Assembly: GCA_936933955.1 (NCBI GenBank)
Contig: CAKZIN010000094.1
Location: 27,124 to 91,123 of the forward strand
Reading direction: 5' to 3'
From: an uncultured Sphingopyxis sp.
GTDB taxonomy: Bacteria; Pseudomonadota; Alphaproteobacteria; Sphingomonadales; Sphingomonadaceae
DNA: 64,000 nt
In this document: piece by piece, positions 18,406 to 27,781 of the stretch
How the letters are laid out: every line of letters begins with the position of its first letter
Numbering within the stretch: the stretch's first letter is position 1
The notes under the pieces: generated by a model
What the model was told of the DNA's origin: nothing
Database searches by the model: none
Seen by the model: the letters and a program-made list of their open reading frames with translations, nothing else
Position numbers and translations under genes: made by a program

Positions 18406-19935
18406 ATGGCCGGGCAGGCGGAGGGGTTCGCGCCGCTCACCGGCGCGCGGCTGGTGCTGGCCGGCGCGGTGCTGGCGCTGACCAACTTCATGGTCGTGCT
18501 CGATACGACCATCGCCAATGTCTCGGTGCCCCACATCGCGGGTTCGCTCGCCATTTCGCCGAGCCAAGGCACGTGGATCATCACCTCCTATGCGGTGGCG
18601 GAGGCGATCTGCGTGCCGCTCACCGGCTGGCTGGCGAGCCGCTTTGGCACGGTGCGGACATTCGTGTTCGGCGTCCTCGGCTTCGGCATTTTCTCGGTGC
18701 TGTGCGGCATGTCGCACACGCTCACCATGCTGGTCATCTGCCGGATCGGCCAGGGGCTGTGCGGCGGGCCGCTGATGCCGCTCAGTCAGACGCTGCTGTT
18801 TCGGATATTCCCACCACATCAGCGCGCGCAGGCGATGGGGCTGTGGGCGATGACGACGGTCGTCGCGCCCATCCTCGGGCCGATTCTGGGCGGCACGATC
18901 TCCGACAACTGGTCGTGGCACTGGATCTTCTTCATCAACGTGCCGGTGGTCGCGCTGTGCGCGTTCGGTGCGTCGCGCATCCTCGCGCCAGCAGAAACCC
19001 CGGTCGAGCGCGCCGGCGTCGACGGCATCGGGCTCTCGATCCTCGTGCTGTGGGTCGGTGCATTGCAGCTGATGCTCGATCTCGGACGCGAGCATGACTG
19101 GTTCGCCGACCCGCTGATCGTCACGCTGGCGGTGACCGCGGCGATCGGCTTCGCGGTGTTCCTCGTGTGGGAGCTGACCGAGCGACGTCCGATCGTGGAC
19201 CTGCGAGTGTTCCGGCACCGCGGCTTCACCTTTGCGACGCTGGCGTTGTCGATGTCCTTCGCGGCCTTCTTTGCGACAGTGGTGATCATCCCGCAGTGGC
19301 TCCAGGTCAGCATGGGCTACACCGCGACCTATGCGGGCTATGTCACCGCGATGACCGGAGTTGCGGCGGTCGTCGTCTCCCCCATCGCCGCGCGGCTGGT
19401 CACCAAGGTCGATCCCCGCCTGCTGGTCTGCGGCGGGGTGCTGTGGCTGGCGCTGGTATCGCTGCTGCGCACGCAGTGGACGAGCGGCGCCGGGTTCTGG
19501 GACCTCGCCATGCCGCAGCTGCTGCAAGGCTTTGGCATGCCGTTCTTCTTCATCCCGCTGACGACCATCGCGCTGGGTGCGGTCGAGCCCGAAGAAACCG
19601 CCTCCGCCGCCGGGGTGATGAGCTTCATGCGCACCGTGGCGGGCGCCATCGGGACGACCGTCGCGGTCAGCATGTGGGACGATCAGGCGCGCGTCGCTCG
19701 CAGTGAGATGGCCTCGCGGCTCAATCCCGACGACGTTTCGAACGCGCTCCAGGCGAGCGGTTTCTCGCTCGACCAGATCCGGCTGGTGATCGAGCGGCTG
19801 GTCAACACCGAAGCGTTCGCGGTGGCGACCAACCACGTGTTCTTCGGCACCGCCGTGGTGTTCGCGTTGGCGGCGTCGATGATCTGGCTCGCCCCTCGCC
19901 CCAAGCGTGTGGCGGGGCCGGGCGCCGCTCACTGA
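18406..19935 (+). CDS. DHA2-family MFS efflux transporter (EmrB/QacA type)
   Basis: The 509-residue protein has about fourteen membrane segments and DHA2 hallmarks: the early LDTTIANVSVPHIAGSL motif, GWLASRFG (motif A) and the RIGQGLCGGPLMPLSQTLL region. It should expel hydrophobic drugs or metabolites using the proton gradient, together with the adaptor and channel encoded just upstream. It starts four bases after the adaptor gene. It converges on the RamB/ScfR-type regulator gene with a 13-bp gap. Confidence 0.94.
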   Translation: MAGQAEGFAPLTGARLVLAGAVLALTNFMVVLDTTIANVSVPHIAGSLAISPSQGTWIITSYAVAEAICVPLTGWLASRFGTVRTFVFGVLGFGIFSVLCGMSHTLTMLVICRIGQGLCGGPLMPLSQTLLFRIFPPHQRAQAMGLWAMTTVVAPILGPILGGTISDNWSWHWIFFINVPVVALCAFGASRILAPAETPVERAGVDGIGLSILVLWVGALQLMLDLGREHDWFADPLIVTLAVTAAIGFAVFLVWELTERRPIVDLRVFRHRGFTFATLALSMSFAAFFATVVIIPQWLQVSMGYTATYAGYVTAMTGVAAVVVSPIAARLVTKVDPRLLVCGGVLWLALVSLLRTQWTSGAGFWDLAMPQLLQGFGMPFFFIPLTTIALGAVEPEETASAAGVMSFMRTVAGAIGTTVAVSMWDDQARVARSEMASRLNPDDVSNALQASGFSLDQIRLVIERLVNTEAFAVATNHVFFGTAVVFALAASMIWLAPRPKRVAGPGAAH

Positions 19936-19948
19936 GCTCCGGCCAAGG

Positions 19949-21346
19949 CTAGCCCTCGGCAAAGCTCCACGGTGTCGAACCGCGATAGCTGTCGTCGGGC
20001 AGCAGCGCGCGACCGAGCGGTGGATACGCGCGCGCCGGGCATTGCGTGCGGTCGCACAGGCGACAGGTTATACCGATCGGGGTCGGCCGCTCAGGGTCGG
20101 GCGCGCCTTCGCCGCGAGTGTAGATCAGCCGGTGCGCCTCGTTCGCCGCCGTGCCGAGTGCCACCACCCTCTCTACGAAGGGCGCGCCGTGGCGCCCCCC
20201 ACCCGACGTGACCGTCCGCGCAATCGAGAAGAAGCGCTTGCCGTCGGGCAGCTCGAGCCATTGCGTTAGGATGCGGCGCGGCTCGCGAAAGGCGGCATGG
20301 ACGTTCCAAAGCGGGCACGCCCCCCCGTGTCGCGCGAACGGGAAGCCTGCGCCGTCGAGCCGCTTGGAGACGTTGCCGGCAATGTCGACGCGCAGGAAGA
20401 AGAACGGGACGTGCGTCGCGCCGGGCTTCTGCAGCGTGGTCAGCCGATGCGCCACCTGCTCGAAGCTCGCCCCCCAGCGCCGCGCGAGCCGCTCGAGGTC
20501 GTAGCTCGACGCTTCGGCATCGCGCGCGAATGCCGCGTAGGGGAGGCGGAGCGCCGCCGCCGCATAGCCGCCGAGCGCGCGGCGGATCAGCACGCGCGCC
20601 TCCTCGCCCAGCATCTCGGTGCCGCGCATCGCCGCTTCGATCGGCCCCTTGAGCGCCAGCCAGGCGAGTTGCAGCGCGACCTGAAAGCGATGCGATGCGC
20701 CATCCAACGTCTCGTCGATCCACAGCTCTTCGCGGTGGCGGTCGTAGCGGCGCTGGGCGCCCATCATCACGTCGGGGGGCAGCGTGCGCACGCGGATCTC
20801 GAACCGCTGCGTGAGATAGGCCTCCATCCCGCCCGCCGCCTCCACCCGCGCGCCCAGTTCCTCCGCCGCCTCGTCGAGCGCGGGGAAGCAGTTGCGGCGT
20901 GCGGCGATGAAATGCTGCGCCTGCGCCACGGGATCGCGCGCGGCGATCTCCCCCAGACCGGCTTCCGCGTTGGCGAGTGCGAGCGTGCGTTCGCCGAGCG
21001 CGGCGTGCAGCCGGACCATCGCCTCGGTGATGCCCGGGTAGTTCGCCGCAACGTCACGCAGCTCGATCGTCGGCACGTCGACCTCACCCAGCAGCGGGTC
21101 GCGCAGCACGGTGGCGAGCCGCGTCTCGTCATCCTCCGCCCCCCCGCTCGCGAGCGCGCTGAGGTCGAGGCGATAGGTCGCCGCCAGCCGCAGCAGCAGA
21201 TCGGCGGTGACTGGGCGCTGGTTGCGCTCGATCAGCGCGACATAAGGCGCCGATATGCCGAGGTCTGCGGCGAGTTGCGCCTGCGTCAAACCGAGCTCAC
21301 GCCGCAGACGCTTGACCCTCGGACCAAGATAGGTGGCCTTCTTCAC
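19949..21346 (-). CDS. RamB/ScfR-type XRE transcriptional regulator
   Basis: The 465-residue protein has an XRE helix-turn-helix (about residues 8-62), an IrrE/ImmA-like central domain and a C-terminal DUF2083-type domain. The latter ends with a Cys-rich CRLCDRTQCPARAYPPLG motif. This architecture is that of RamB and of the short-chain fatty acyl regulators, which control acetate and glyoxylate metabolism genes. It is divergent from isocitrate lyase, the classical RamB target, so control of aceA and autoregulation are likely. The start is GTG 21346, just outside a palindrome in the shared promoter region. Confidence 0.9.
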   Translation of the reverse strand: MKKATYLGPRVKRLRRELGLTQAQLAADLGISAPYVALIERNQRPVTADLLLRLAATYRLDLSALASGGAEDDETRLATVLRDPLLGEVDVPTIELRDVAANYPGITEAMVRLHAALGERTLALANAEAGLGEIAARDPVAQAQHFIAARRNCFPALDEAAEELGARVEAAGGMEAYLTQRFEIRVRTLPPDVMMGAQRRYDRHREELWIDETLDGASHRFQVALQLAWLALKGPIEAAMRGTEMLGEEARVLIRRALGGYAAAALRLPYAAFARDAEASSYDLERLARRWGASFEQVAHRLTTLQKPGATHVPFFFLRVDIAGNVSKRLDGAGFPFARHGGACPLWNVHAAFREPRRILTQWLELPDGKRFFSIARTVTSGGGRHGAPFVERVVALGTAANEAHRLIYTRGEGAPDPERPTPIGITCRLCDRTQCPARAYPPLGRALLPDDSYRGSTPWSFAEG

Positions 21347-21358
21347 ACAGGCATTACA

Positions 21359-21383
21359 ACTTTACCGGGACGCTTTGTAAAGT
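21359..21383. promoter_or_regulatory. Inverted repeat between the RamB/ScfR-type gene and aceA
   Basis: ACTTTAC (21359-21365) and GTAAAGT (21377-21383) are perfect complements separated by 11 bases. The core resembles half of the published RamB box (AACTTTGCAAA-like), read on either strand. The site begins only 12 bp from the regulator start and is about 80 bp before aceA. It is the best candidate operator for the adjacent regulator; binding is inferred. Confidence 0.5.
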
Positions 21384-21462
21384 GTGACAAGGCGACACCG
21401 TTCGCGGTCGATCGCGCAGGGCCTCGCGCACATTGTCCCCGCAACAGCGGACGGAGATGACG

Positions 21463-23058
21463 ATGAGCTATCGAGTGCAGGTGGATGCGGCCCAGCGGAC
21501 GGTTGGCGGCGCAGGTGCGCCATGGGCGGCGATCGATGCCAGTGCGGTAGCGCGGATGCGGTTGCAAAACCGCTTTCGCACCGGGCTCGACATCGCGCGC
21601 TACACCGCCGCGATCATGCGCGAGGATATGGCAGCCTATGATGCGGACCCGGCCAACTACACGCAGTCGCTCGGCTGCTGGCACGGGTTCATCGGTCAGC
21701 AAAAGCTGATCGCGATCAAGAAGCATTTCGGCACCACCAAGCGCCGTTACCTCTATCTTTCGGGTTGGATGATCGCCGCGCTGCGCAGCGAATTCGGCCC
21801 GCTGCCCGACCAGTCGATGCATGAAAAGACCAGCGTCCCGGCGCTGATCGAAGAGCTCTATACCTTCCTGCGCCAGGCCGACGCGCGTGAGCTGGGCGGG
21901 CTGTTCCGCGAGCTCGACGCGGCACAGGCCGCGGGGGACGAGGTCAAGGCTCGCTCGCTTCAGCAAGCAATCGACAGCCATGAAACGCACGTCGTGCCGA
22001 TCATCGCCGACATTGACGCCGGGTTCGGCAATGCCGAGGCGACCTACCTCCTCGCCAAGAAGATGATCGAGGCGGGCGCCTGTGCGATCCAGGTCGAAAA
22101 TCAGGTCAGCGACGAAAAGCAATGCGGCCACCAGGACGGCAAGGTGACCGTCCCGCACGAGGACTTCCTCGCGAAAATCCGGGCCATTCGCTACGCGTTC
22201 ATGGAGTTGGGGGTCGAGGACGGCGTGATCGTCGCGCGCACCGACAGCCTCGGCGCGGGCCTCACCAAGCAGATTGCCGTTGTGCGCGAGAAGGGCGACC
22301 TCGGCGATCAGTACAACAGCTTCCTCGATGTCGAGCCGGTCGACGCCGCGAACTTAGTCCACGGGGATGTGCTGATGGCGCGCGACGGTGCGCTGGTCCG
22401 GCCCAAGCGGCTCCCGTCCAACCTTTACCAATTCCGCGCAGGGACCGGCGAGGACCGCTGCGTGCTCGACTGCATCACCTCGCTCCAGCACGGCGCTGAC
22501 CTGCTCTGGATCGAGACCGAAAAGCCGCATGTCGAGCAGATCGCGGGCATGGTCGACCGCATCCGCGAGGTCATTCCCAACGCAAAGCTCGTCTACAACA
22601 ACAGCCCCAGCTTCAACTGGACGCTCAACTTCCGCCAGCAGGTGTACGATGCCTGGGCGGCGGAAGGTCGCGACCTCGCCGCCTATGATCGCGCCAAGCT
22701 GATGGGCGTCGACTACGACGGCACCGAACTTGCCGAGGAGGCTGACGCGCGCATCCGCAGCTTCCAGCGCGATGCCGCCAAGCGGGCGGGCATCTTCCAC
22801 CACCTCATCACGCTGCCGACCTATCACACCGCCGCGCTGTCGACCGACAATCTCGCACGCGATTACTTCGGTGAGGAGGGGATGCTCGGCTACGTCAAGA
22901 AGGTGCAGCGCGAGGAGATTCGCCAAGGCATCGCCTGCGTCCGGCACCAGAATATGGCCGGCTCCGACATCGGCGACGACCACAAGGAATATTTCGCCGG
23001 GGAAGCCGCGCTGAAGGCAGGCGGCAAGGATAACACCATGAACCAGTTCGCGGCGTAG
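21463..23058 (+). CDS. aceA: Isocitrate lyase (long, Pseudomonas-type)
   Basis: Isocitrate lyase splits isocitrate into glyoxylate and succinate, the first step of the glyoxylate shunt used on acetate and fatty acids. The 531-residue protein belongs to the long subfamily. The catalytic Cys221 sits in EKQCGHQDGKVTVPH. DIDAGFGNAEATYLLAKKMIEAGACAIQVENQ and the NNSPSFNW segment are also present. Start ATG 21463 has GGAG six bases upstream; an in-frame ATG at 21457 is also possible. The neighbouring RamB/ScfR-type regulator and the fatty-acid genes at 59-63 kb fit growth on lipids or acetate. Confidence 0.96.
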   Translation: MSYRVQVDAAQRTVGGAGAPWAAIDASAVARMRLQNRFRTGLDIARYTAAIMREDMAAYDADPANYTQSLGCWHGFIGQQKLIAIKKHFGTTKRRYLYLSGWMIAALRSEFGPLPDQSMHEKTSVPALIEELYTFLRQADARELGGLFRELDAAQAAGDEVKARSLQQAIDSHETHVVPIIADIDAGFGNAEATYLLAKKMIEAGACAIQVENQVSDEKQCGHQDGKVTVPHEDFLAKIRAIRYAFMELGVEDGVIVARTDSLGAGLTKQIAVVREKGDLGDQYNSFLDVEPVDAANLVHGDVLMARDGALVRPKRLPSNLYQFRAGTGEDRCVLDCITSLQHGADLLWIETEKPHVEQIAGMVDRIREVIPNAKLVYNNSPSFNWTLNFRQQVYDAWAAEGRDLAAYDRAKLMGVDYDGTELAEEADARIRSFQRDAAKRAGIFHHLITLPTYHTAALSTDNLARDYFGEEGMLGYVKKVQREEIRQGIACVRHQNMAGSDIGDDHKEYFAGEAALKAGGKDNTMNQFAA

Positions 23059-23154
23059 CGATCATTTCGTTTTCCGTCGCCCAGCCGGGCGAAGAACTCA
23101 CCTTCATCGTCGCTCCGGGTCAGGTTCGGGGCGACGATTTGTTTGAAGCGGCCG

Positions 23155-23237
23155 CGACGTCTTGGAGCAGTTCCAAGACGTCGAACGGGTTCGCCAGCGC
23201 CCCGCTGGCCAGTGGGGCGGACGTAACTGTCGTTACG
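23155..23237. terminator. Three consecutive hairpins between convergent aceA and DUF885 genes
   Basis: A perfect 12-bp stem with five-base loop (23155-23183, arms CGACGTCTTGGA and TCCAAGACGTCG) is followed by two more. One is a 20-bp near-perfect palindrome at 23199-23218 (one mismatch pair). The other is a 6-bp stem with a TGTC loop at 23222-23237. They fill the gap between two convergent genes and could stop transcription from either side. No T-tract is present. Confidence 0.45.
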
Positions 23238-25068
23238 CCCCTCCGCCCCGCGCGATCCAGCGGTTGATCTTGGCTTCGAGAACCGGAAGCGGCAGGCCGC
23301 CGGTTCCGAGCACCTGCTGGTGGAAATCGCGGATGTCGAAGCGCGATCCGAGCTCGCTTTCCGCCTTGCGCCGCAGCCGCTGGATGGTCAGCGCGCCGAT
23401 CTTGTAGGCAAGCGCCTGGCCCGGAATGGCGATGTAGCGTTCGACCTCCGCCGTGGCGTCGGTCCGGCCCATGTCGCTGTTGGCGAGCATGTAGTCGATC
23501 GCCTGCTCGCGCGTCCAACCCTTGGAATGGAGGCCCGTGTCGACCACCAGACGCATCGCGCGCAGCATTTCGTCCGACAGCGTGCCGAAGCGCTGATAGG
23601 GGTCGGTGTAGAGCCCCATCTCATACCCCAGCGTCTCGGCGTAGAGTGCCCAGCCTTCGACATAGGCGGTGTTGCCGCCGAAACGCATGAAGTTGGGGAG
23701 CGCGGTATTCTCCTGCGCCAAGCTGATCTGGAAGTGGTGCCCCGGGGCCCCTTCGTGCAGATACAGCGTCGTCATCCCCGGCGTCGTCCGGCTGGGGAGG
23801 TCGTAGGCGTTGAAGTAGAAAATGCCCGGCCGCGAACCGTCGGGGGTGCCGCTGTCGTAGCTGCCACCCGCCTCGAACCGCTCGCGGAAGGGTTCGTAAG
23901 GACGGATTTCGAGCGCCGAGCGAGGCACCTGCCGGAAGTAGCGCGGGACGAGCGCGTCGACGCGGCGACCAATGTCGACATATCCCTGCGTCAGCGCCTC
24001 CCGCGTCGCCATCTTGAAGCGCGGATCGGTGCGCAGATGTTCGAAGAAGGCGGGCAGGTCGCCCTGGAAGTTCACCTCGCGACGGACCTTGTCCATCTCG
24101 CCGCGGATGCGCGCCACTTCGCTGAGGCCGAGATTGTGGATCTCGTCCGCGCTCATGGCGAGCGTGGTCGAGCTGCGGATACGCTCGGCGTAGGTCTGCG
24201 GCCCACCGCGCATGGTCGATAGCCCGACCGTCGGACGTGCGCGCGGCAGATATTCATCGTTGAGGAAAGTCCGCAGGCGGCGCAGCGCGGGGAATATGTC
24301 CCGGTTGAGGCTGGCGCGCAGCTTGGCTGTTTCCTCCTGCTTCTGCCCCGCCGTGAAGCTGTCGGGGAACATCTTGGTCGGGCCCCAGTAGGGTGAATCC
24401 TCGAGCGGCTGGGCGAGCTGGGTGTCGAGCTGGCTCACCATGTTGCGGACGGTCAGCTGCGATTCGACCACGCCCGAGCGCAGACCCTGCCGCATGCGGC
24501 CGATGATCTGGTCGATCAGGCTAGAAAATTCGGCGTGTCGCGACAGGTTGTTGGCGTAGTCCTGCGCGGTTTTGAACGGCGCACCCCCGCGCCCGCTCGC
24601 CAGCGTCGCGTAGCCGGTGTGGAGGCCGTAGAAATGGTTGATCGGCCGCACGACGCTATAGGGCAGCAGGTCGGGGCCGAGCTGGCGCAGCGTCTCTTCG
24701 CGCTCATAGGCGAAGACGTCGTAGGCGATCTGATCGGTTTCGTTGAGCGAGGCGCGGTCGATGCGGCGCAGCGCGGCGAGTTCCTGCTGCGCGGCGCGGC
24801 GTTCCGCGTCGTTGTGCGCGTCGCTCAGCGGGTCGCCCATTGTCGCGCCAAAGCGCGGGTCGCCGCGATACAGCCCGGCCATTGGATTGCGGTGGAGCAT
24901 GGCTTCATCGCTTGCCGCAAACAGAGCGAACAAGCGGTCGTGCGGGGCTTGCGACGTTGCTGCAGGCGCACCGGTCGCAGATGTCGTTGCGACCGGGCCG
25001 GTCATGGAAACGCAGCCCCCCAGCAGCGCGACGGCGGGCAGGGCGGCGTGGATAAAGCGCAGACGCAT
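23233..25068 (-). CDS. DUF885 family lipoprotein, putative metallopeptidase
   Basis: The 611-residue protein starts with a lipoprotein signal (LLGGC, Cys19). It carries the DUF885 hallmark HEGAPGHHFQ, which resembles a zinc-binding HExxx...H site. Other family segments are GLSEVARIRGEMDKVRREVNF and AYVEGWALYAETLGYEMGLY. It is probably a periplasmic or outer-membrane-anchored zinc peptidase; the substrate is unknown. It ends 174 bp from the convergent aceA. Confidence 0.88.
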   Translation of the reverse strand: MRLRFIHAALPAVALLGGCVSMTGPVATTSATGAPAATSQAPHDRLFALFAASDEAMLHRNPMAGLYRGDPRFGATMGDPLSDAHNDAERRAAQQELAALRRIDRASLNETDQIAYDVFAYEREETLRQLGPDLLPYSVVRPINHFYGLHTGYATLASGRGGAPFKTAQDYANNLSRHAEFSSLIDQIIGRMRQGLRSGVVESQLTVRNMVSQLDTQLAQPLEDSPYWGPTKMFPDSFTAGQKQEETAKLRASLNRDIFPALRRLRTFLNDEYLPRARPTVGLSTMRGGPQTYAERIRSSTTLAMSADEIHNLGLSEVARIRGEMDKVRREVNFQGDLPAFFEHLRTDPRFKMATREALTQGYVDIGRRVDALVPRYFRQVPRSALEIRPYEPFRERFEAGGSYDSGTPDGSRPGIFYFNAYDLPSRTTPGMTTLYLHEGAPGHHFQISLAQENTALPNFMRFGGNTAYVEGWALYAETLGYEMGLYTDPYQRFGTLSDEMLRAMRLVVDTGLHSKGWTREQAIDYMLANSDMGRTDATAEVERYIAIPGQALAYKIGALTIQRLRRKAESELGSRFDIRDFHQQVLGTGGLPLPVLEAKINRWIARGGGA

Positions 25069-25200
25069 CGACGATCCTCGTGACTTAGCCGCAAACGTGG
25101 CCGGAGTGCGTCGAGGTCTAGTCGATCAGCGGGCTTTGGGAAGCGGCAATGATGGTTTCACGCCGAGCGGTTTCGAGAGTTGACCGCTACGGCACGAGCA

Positions 25201-25232
25201 GGCGGGGCACCCCGCCATCGCCGGGGCGCCCC
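25201..25232 (-). terminator. Possible terminator of the stress-type SDR gene
   Basis: Just after the SDR stop, on the minus strand, lie GGGGCGCCCC (25232-25223) and a 7-bp stem with two-base loop (25216-25201). The stems are strong but lack a T-tract. The 176-bp gap between the SDR gene and the DUF885 gene shows nothing else I recognise. Confidence 0.25.
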
Positions 25233-25244
25233 TCATGCTCCTAA

Positions 25245-26231
25245 TCACCCGGCGACCGGAGTGCCGCCATTGGGGTGAAGCATCTGTCCCGTCATATAGC
25301 TTGAATCGTCGCAGGCGAGGAACAGGAAGCAGGGGGCGACTTCGTTGGGTTCGCCCGGCCGCTTCATCGGCGTGTCCTCCCCAAAGGTTTCGACCTTTTC
25401 CGCATCGGCGCCGCCCATCGGATTGAGCGGCGTCCAAATTGGCCCCGGCGCAACGCCGTTCACGCGAATGCCCTTTTCGGCGAGGTTCGCCGCGAGCGAA
25501 CGAGTGAAGGCTGCAATCGCGCCCTTGGTGGCGCTGTAGTCGAGGAGGTTCTCCGACCCGCGGAAGCTGGTCACCGAGCCGCAATTGACGATCGCCGCGC
25601 CCGCCTGGAGATGCGGCATCGCCGCTTGCACCAGATAGAACATACCAAAGATATTGGTGCGGAAGGTCCCGACCAGTTGCTCGTCGCTGATTTCGCGAAT
25701 GTCCTCCGCCGGATGCTGTTCACCCGCATTGTTGACCAGCACGTCGAGCCGGCCCCAGCGCTTGGTGACCGCTTTCACGAGCTTGGCGCACGCCTTGGCA
25801 TCGCCGACGTCGGCCTGCATAGCGACGCCTTCGCTCCCCTCAGCCTCGACGATGCGGACGGTCTCGTCAGCGTCAGCGCTTTGCGTGTGGTAGACGACAG
25901 CGACCTTTGCGCCCTCACGCGCGTAAAGTGCTGCGACCGCGCGGCCAATACCGCTATCGCCGCCGGTGACGATCGCGACCTTGCCCGCGAGCCGCCCCGA
26001 CCCCGGGTAACGCGGTTCCCACTTGGGCTGACGGGCCATGCTGGCTTCGGGGCCCGTGCTCGATCCCTTGGGCCCGCCCTTGCGGCGGAGCTTATCGGCG
26101 TCGGCCTTCTTGCCTGCCTTTTCCTCGCTGGTCTCACCCACCTTGCCGGCGCGGGGAGCCGCGTCCTTTGCTTTCGAGCTCTTGCCTGCGGTCGACGGCT
26201 TTGCCTCCGCCCCGCTCTTGTCCTTCGCCAT
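25245..26231 (-). CDS. SDR family oxidoreductase with Lys-rich N-terminal extension (general-stress type)
   Basis: This is a classical short-chain dehydrogenase of 328 residues. The first 65 residues are Lys/Ala/Gly-rich and probably disordered. The Rossmann fold follows, with TGGDSGIGRA, NNAG, the catalytic Ser-Val-Thr and Tyr-x-x-x-Lys (YSATKGA), and an N-terminal-to-SDR WEPRYPGSGRL linker. Relatives with this layout are often general stress proteins. The substrate is unknown. ATG 26231 has GGAGG seven bases upstream. The gene is divergent from the M17 peptidase gene. Confidence 0.9.
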   Translation of the reverse strand: MAKDKSGAEAKPSTAGKSSKAKDAAPRAGKVGETSEEKAGKKADADKLRRKGGPKGSSTGPEASMARQPKWEPRYPGSGRLAGKVAIVTGGDSGIGRAVAALYAREGAKVAVVYHTQSADADETVRIVEAEGSEGVAMQADVGDAKACAKLVKAVTKRWGRLDVLVNNAGEQHPAEDIREISDEQLVGTFRTNIFGMFYLVQAAMPHLQAGAAIVNCGSVTSFRGSENLLDYSATKGAIAAFTRSLAANLAEKGIRVNGVAPGPIWTPLNPMGGADAEKVETFGEDTPMKRPGEPNEVAPCFLFLACDDSSYMTGQMLHPNGGTPVAG

Positions 26232-26328
26232 CGCTGCCTCCGAATATGTGTCGTGAAGGGGAGCGCGGCAGCGGCGTGGGGGTTCCGCCCCTTGCGCACA
26301 AAAGCGGTTGGGTTCACCGTTTTCGAAG

Positions 26329-27729
26329 ATGACGGACCTCACCCCGATGCTCGAAGCCGACCGCGGACAGGATGCCGTGGCGATCCTGATCACCGACAAG
26401 GCGGGGTTCGACACCTGGCGAGCGACGCTCACCCCCCGCCAGCGCGCGAGCGTCGAGGCGCAGGGGCTGAAGGCGGAGGGCTACGCCCACGCCATCGTCC
26501 CCGACGACACGGGCGAGAGGTGGAGCGTCGTCGCGGTCGTCACCAATGCCGCCAAGCTATCGAGCTGGTGCCTGTCAAAGCTGCCCCGCGCCCTCCCGCC
26601 CGGGCGCTACCGGCTCACCGCGGGCGCATCGCCGGGGGCGGCGATGTTCGGCTGGCTCACCGCGCAGCATCGCTTCAACCGCTATCGCAAGCCCAAGGCG
26701 GGGGAAGCGGAGAGACCGCGCATCCTCGTCACGCCCGACGTCGCGCGGATCGAGGAGGTGCAGCGGGAGGCGGCGGCGGTGCTGATGGTCCGCGACCTCG
26801 TCGATACTCCCGCCAGCGACTGCGGGCCGGAGGAGATCGAGGCGGCGGCGCGCTCGCTCGGCCTCGCGTACCGGGCGCAGGTCGATGTGCTGCGCGGTGA
26901 GGCGCTGGAACGCGAAGCGCCGATGATCGCCGCTGTGGGGAGGGCGGCCGCGCGCGAGCGGGCACCGCGCCTCGTCGAGCTCAACTGGGGAAAGGACACG
27001 CACCCGCGCGTGGCGCTGGTGGGGAAGGGCGTCACCTTCGACACCGGCGGGCTCGACCTCAAGCCAGCCGCGGCGATGGGGTTGATGAAGAAGGACATGG
27101 GGGGAGCTGCGCATGCGCTGGCGCTCGCTCGGCTGGTGATGGAGGCGCGGCTGCCGGTGCGGCTTCACCTTCTCCTCCCCCTGGCGGAGAATGCCGTCGG
27201 CGGCGCGGCCATGCGGCCGGGTGACGTGCTCACCAGCGCCAAGGGCACGACGGTCGAGGTCGACAATACCGATGCCGAGGGGCGGCTGATCCTCGCCGAC
27301 GCGATCACGCGCGCCTGCGCTGGTCGACCCGAGCTGCTGATCGACTTTGCAACGCTCACCGGCGCGGCTCGGGTGGCGCTCGGTCCCGATCTGCCGCCGC
27401 TCTTCGCCAACGATGACACGCTGGCGGAGGCGCTGCTGGCGGCGGGAAGCGAGCGTGACGATCCGCTGTGGCGCATGCCGCTGTGGGAGGGATATCGCGA
27501 CATGCTCAAGGCGCAGGTTGCGGACATCACCAACTCCCCCTCGGGCGCCTTTGCGGGTGCGGTGACGGCGGCGCTGTTCCTTCAGCATTTCGTGGAAGAA
27601 GGCGTGGCCTGGGCGCACGTCGACACCTTTGCGTGGAACCCGAACGACCGGCCAGGTCGGCCCAAGGGAGGCGCCGCGCTGGGCTTGCGCGCGGCCTGGG
27701 GGATGCTCAGCGCGCGCTACCCGCGCTGA
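26329..27729 (+). CDS. M17 leucyl aminopeptidase family protein
   Basis: The 466-residue enzyme has the M17 C-terminal catalytic domain with metal and active-site residues in KGVTFDTGGLDLKP, KKDMGGAAHALALA and the signature NTDAEGRLILAD. M17 enzymes are cytosolic, two-metal exopeptidases that release N-terminal residues. The N-terminal domain is short and divergent, as in the PepA-like leucyl aminopeptidase subgroup of sphingomonads. The start is ATG 26329, with ATG 26347 as an alternative. The next gene begins 52 bp downstream. Confidence 0.92.
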   Translation: MTDLTPMLEADRGQDAVAILITDKAGFDTWRATLTPRQRASVEAQGLKAEGYAHAIVPDDTGERWSVVAVVTNAAKLSSWCLSKLPRALPPGRYRLTAGASPGAAMFGWLTAQHRFNRYRKPKAGEAERPRILVTPDVARIEEVQREAAAVLMVRDLVDTPASDCGPEEIEAAARSLGLAYRAQVDVLRGEALEREAPMIAAVGRAAARERAPRLVELNWGKDTHPRVALVGKGVTFDTGGLDLKPAAAMGLMKKDMGGAAHALALARLVMEARLPVRLHLLLPLAENAVGGAAMRPGDVLTSAKGTTVEVDNTDAEGRLILADAITRACAGRPELLIDFATLTGAARVALGPDLPPLFANDDTLAEALLAAGSERDDPLWRMPLWEGYRDMLKAQVADITNSPSGAFAGAVTAALFLQHFVEEGVAWAHVDTFAWNPNDRPGRPKGGAALGLRAAWGMLSARYPR

Positions 27730-27781
27730 CGCAACCGCATCCCCAACGCCGCGTTAAGACTGTGCTCAACGGGGAGGGCGC

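Noticed and set aside
26262..26286. GGAAC-N17-CGCT on the minus strand before the stress-type SDR gene
   Set aside because: It resembles an EcfG promoter, and the gene type fits, but the -10 element has CGCT instead of CGTT, so I did not list it as a feature.
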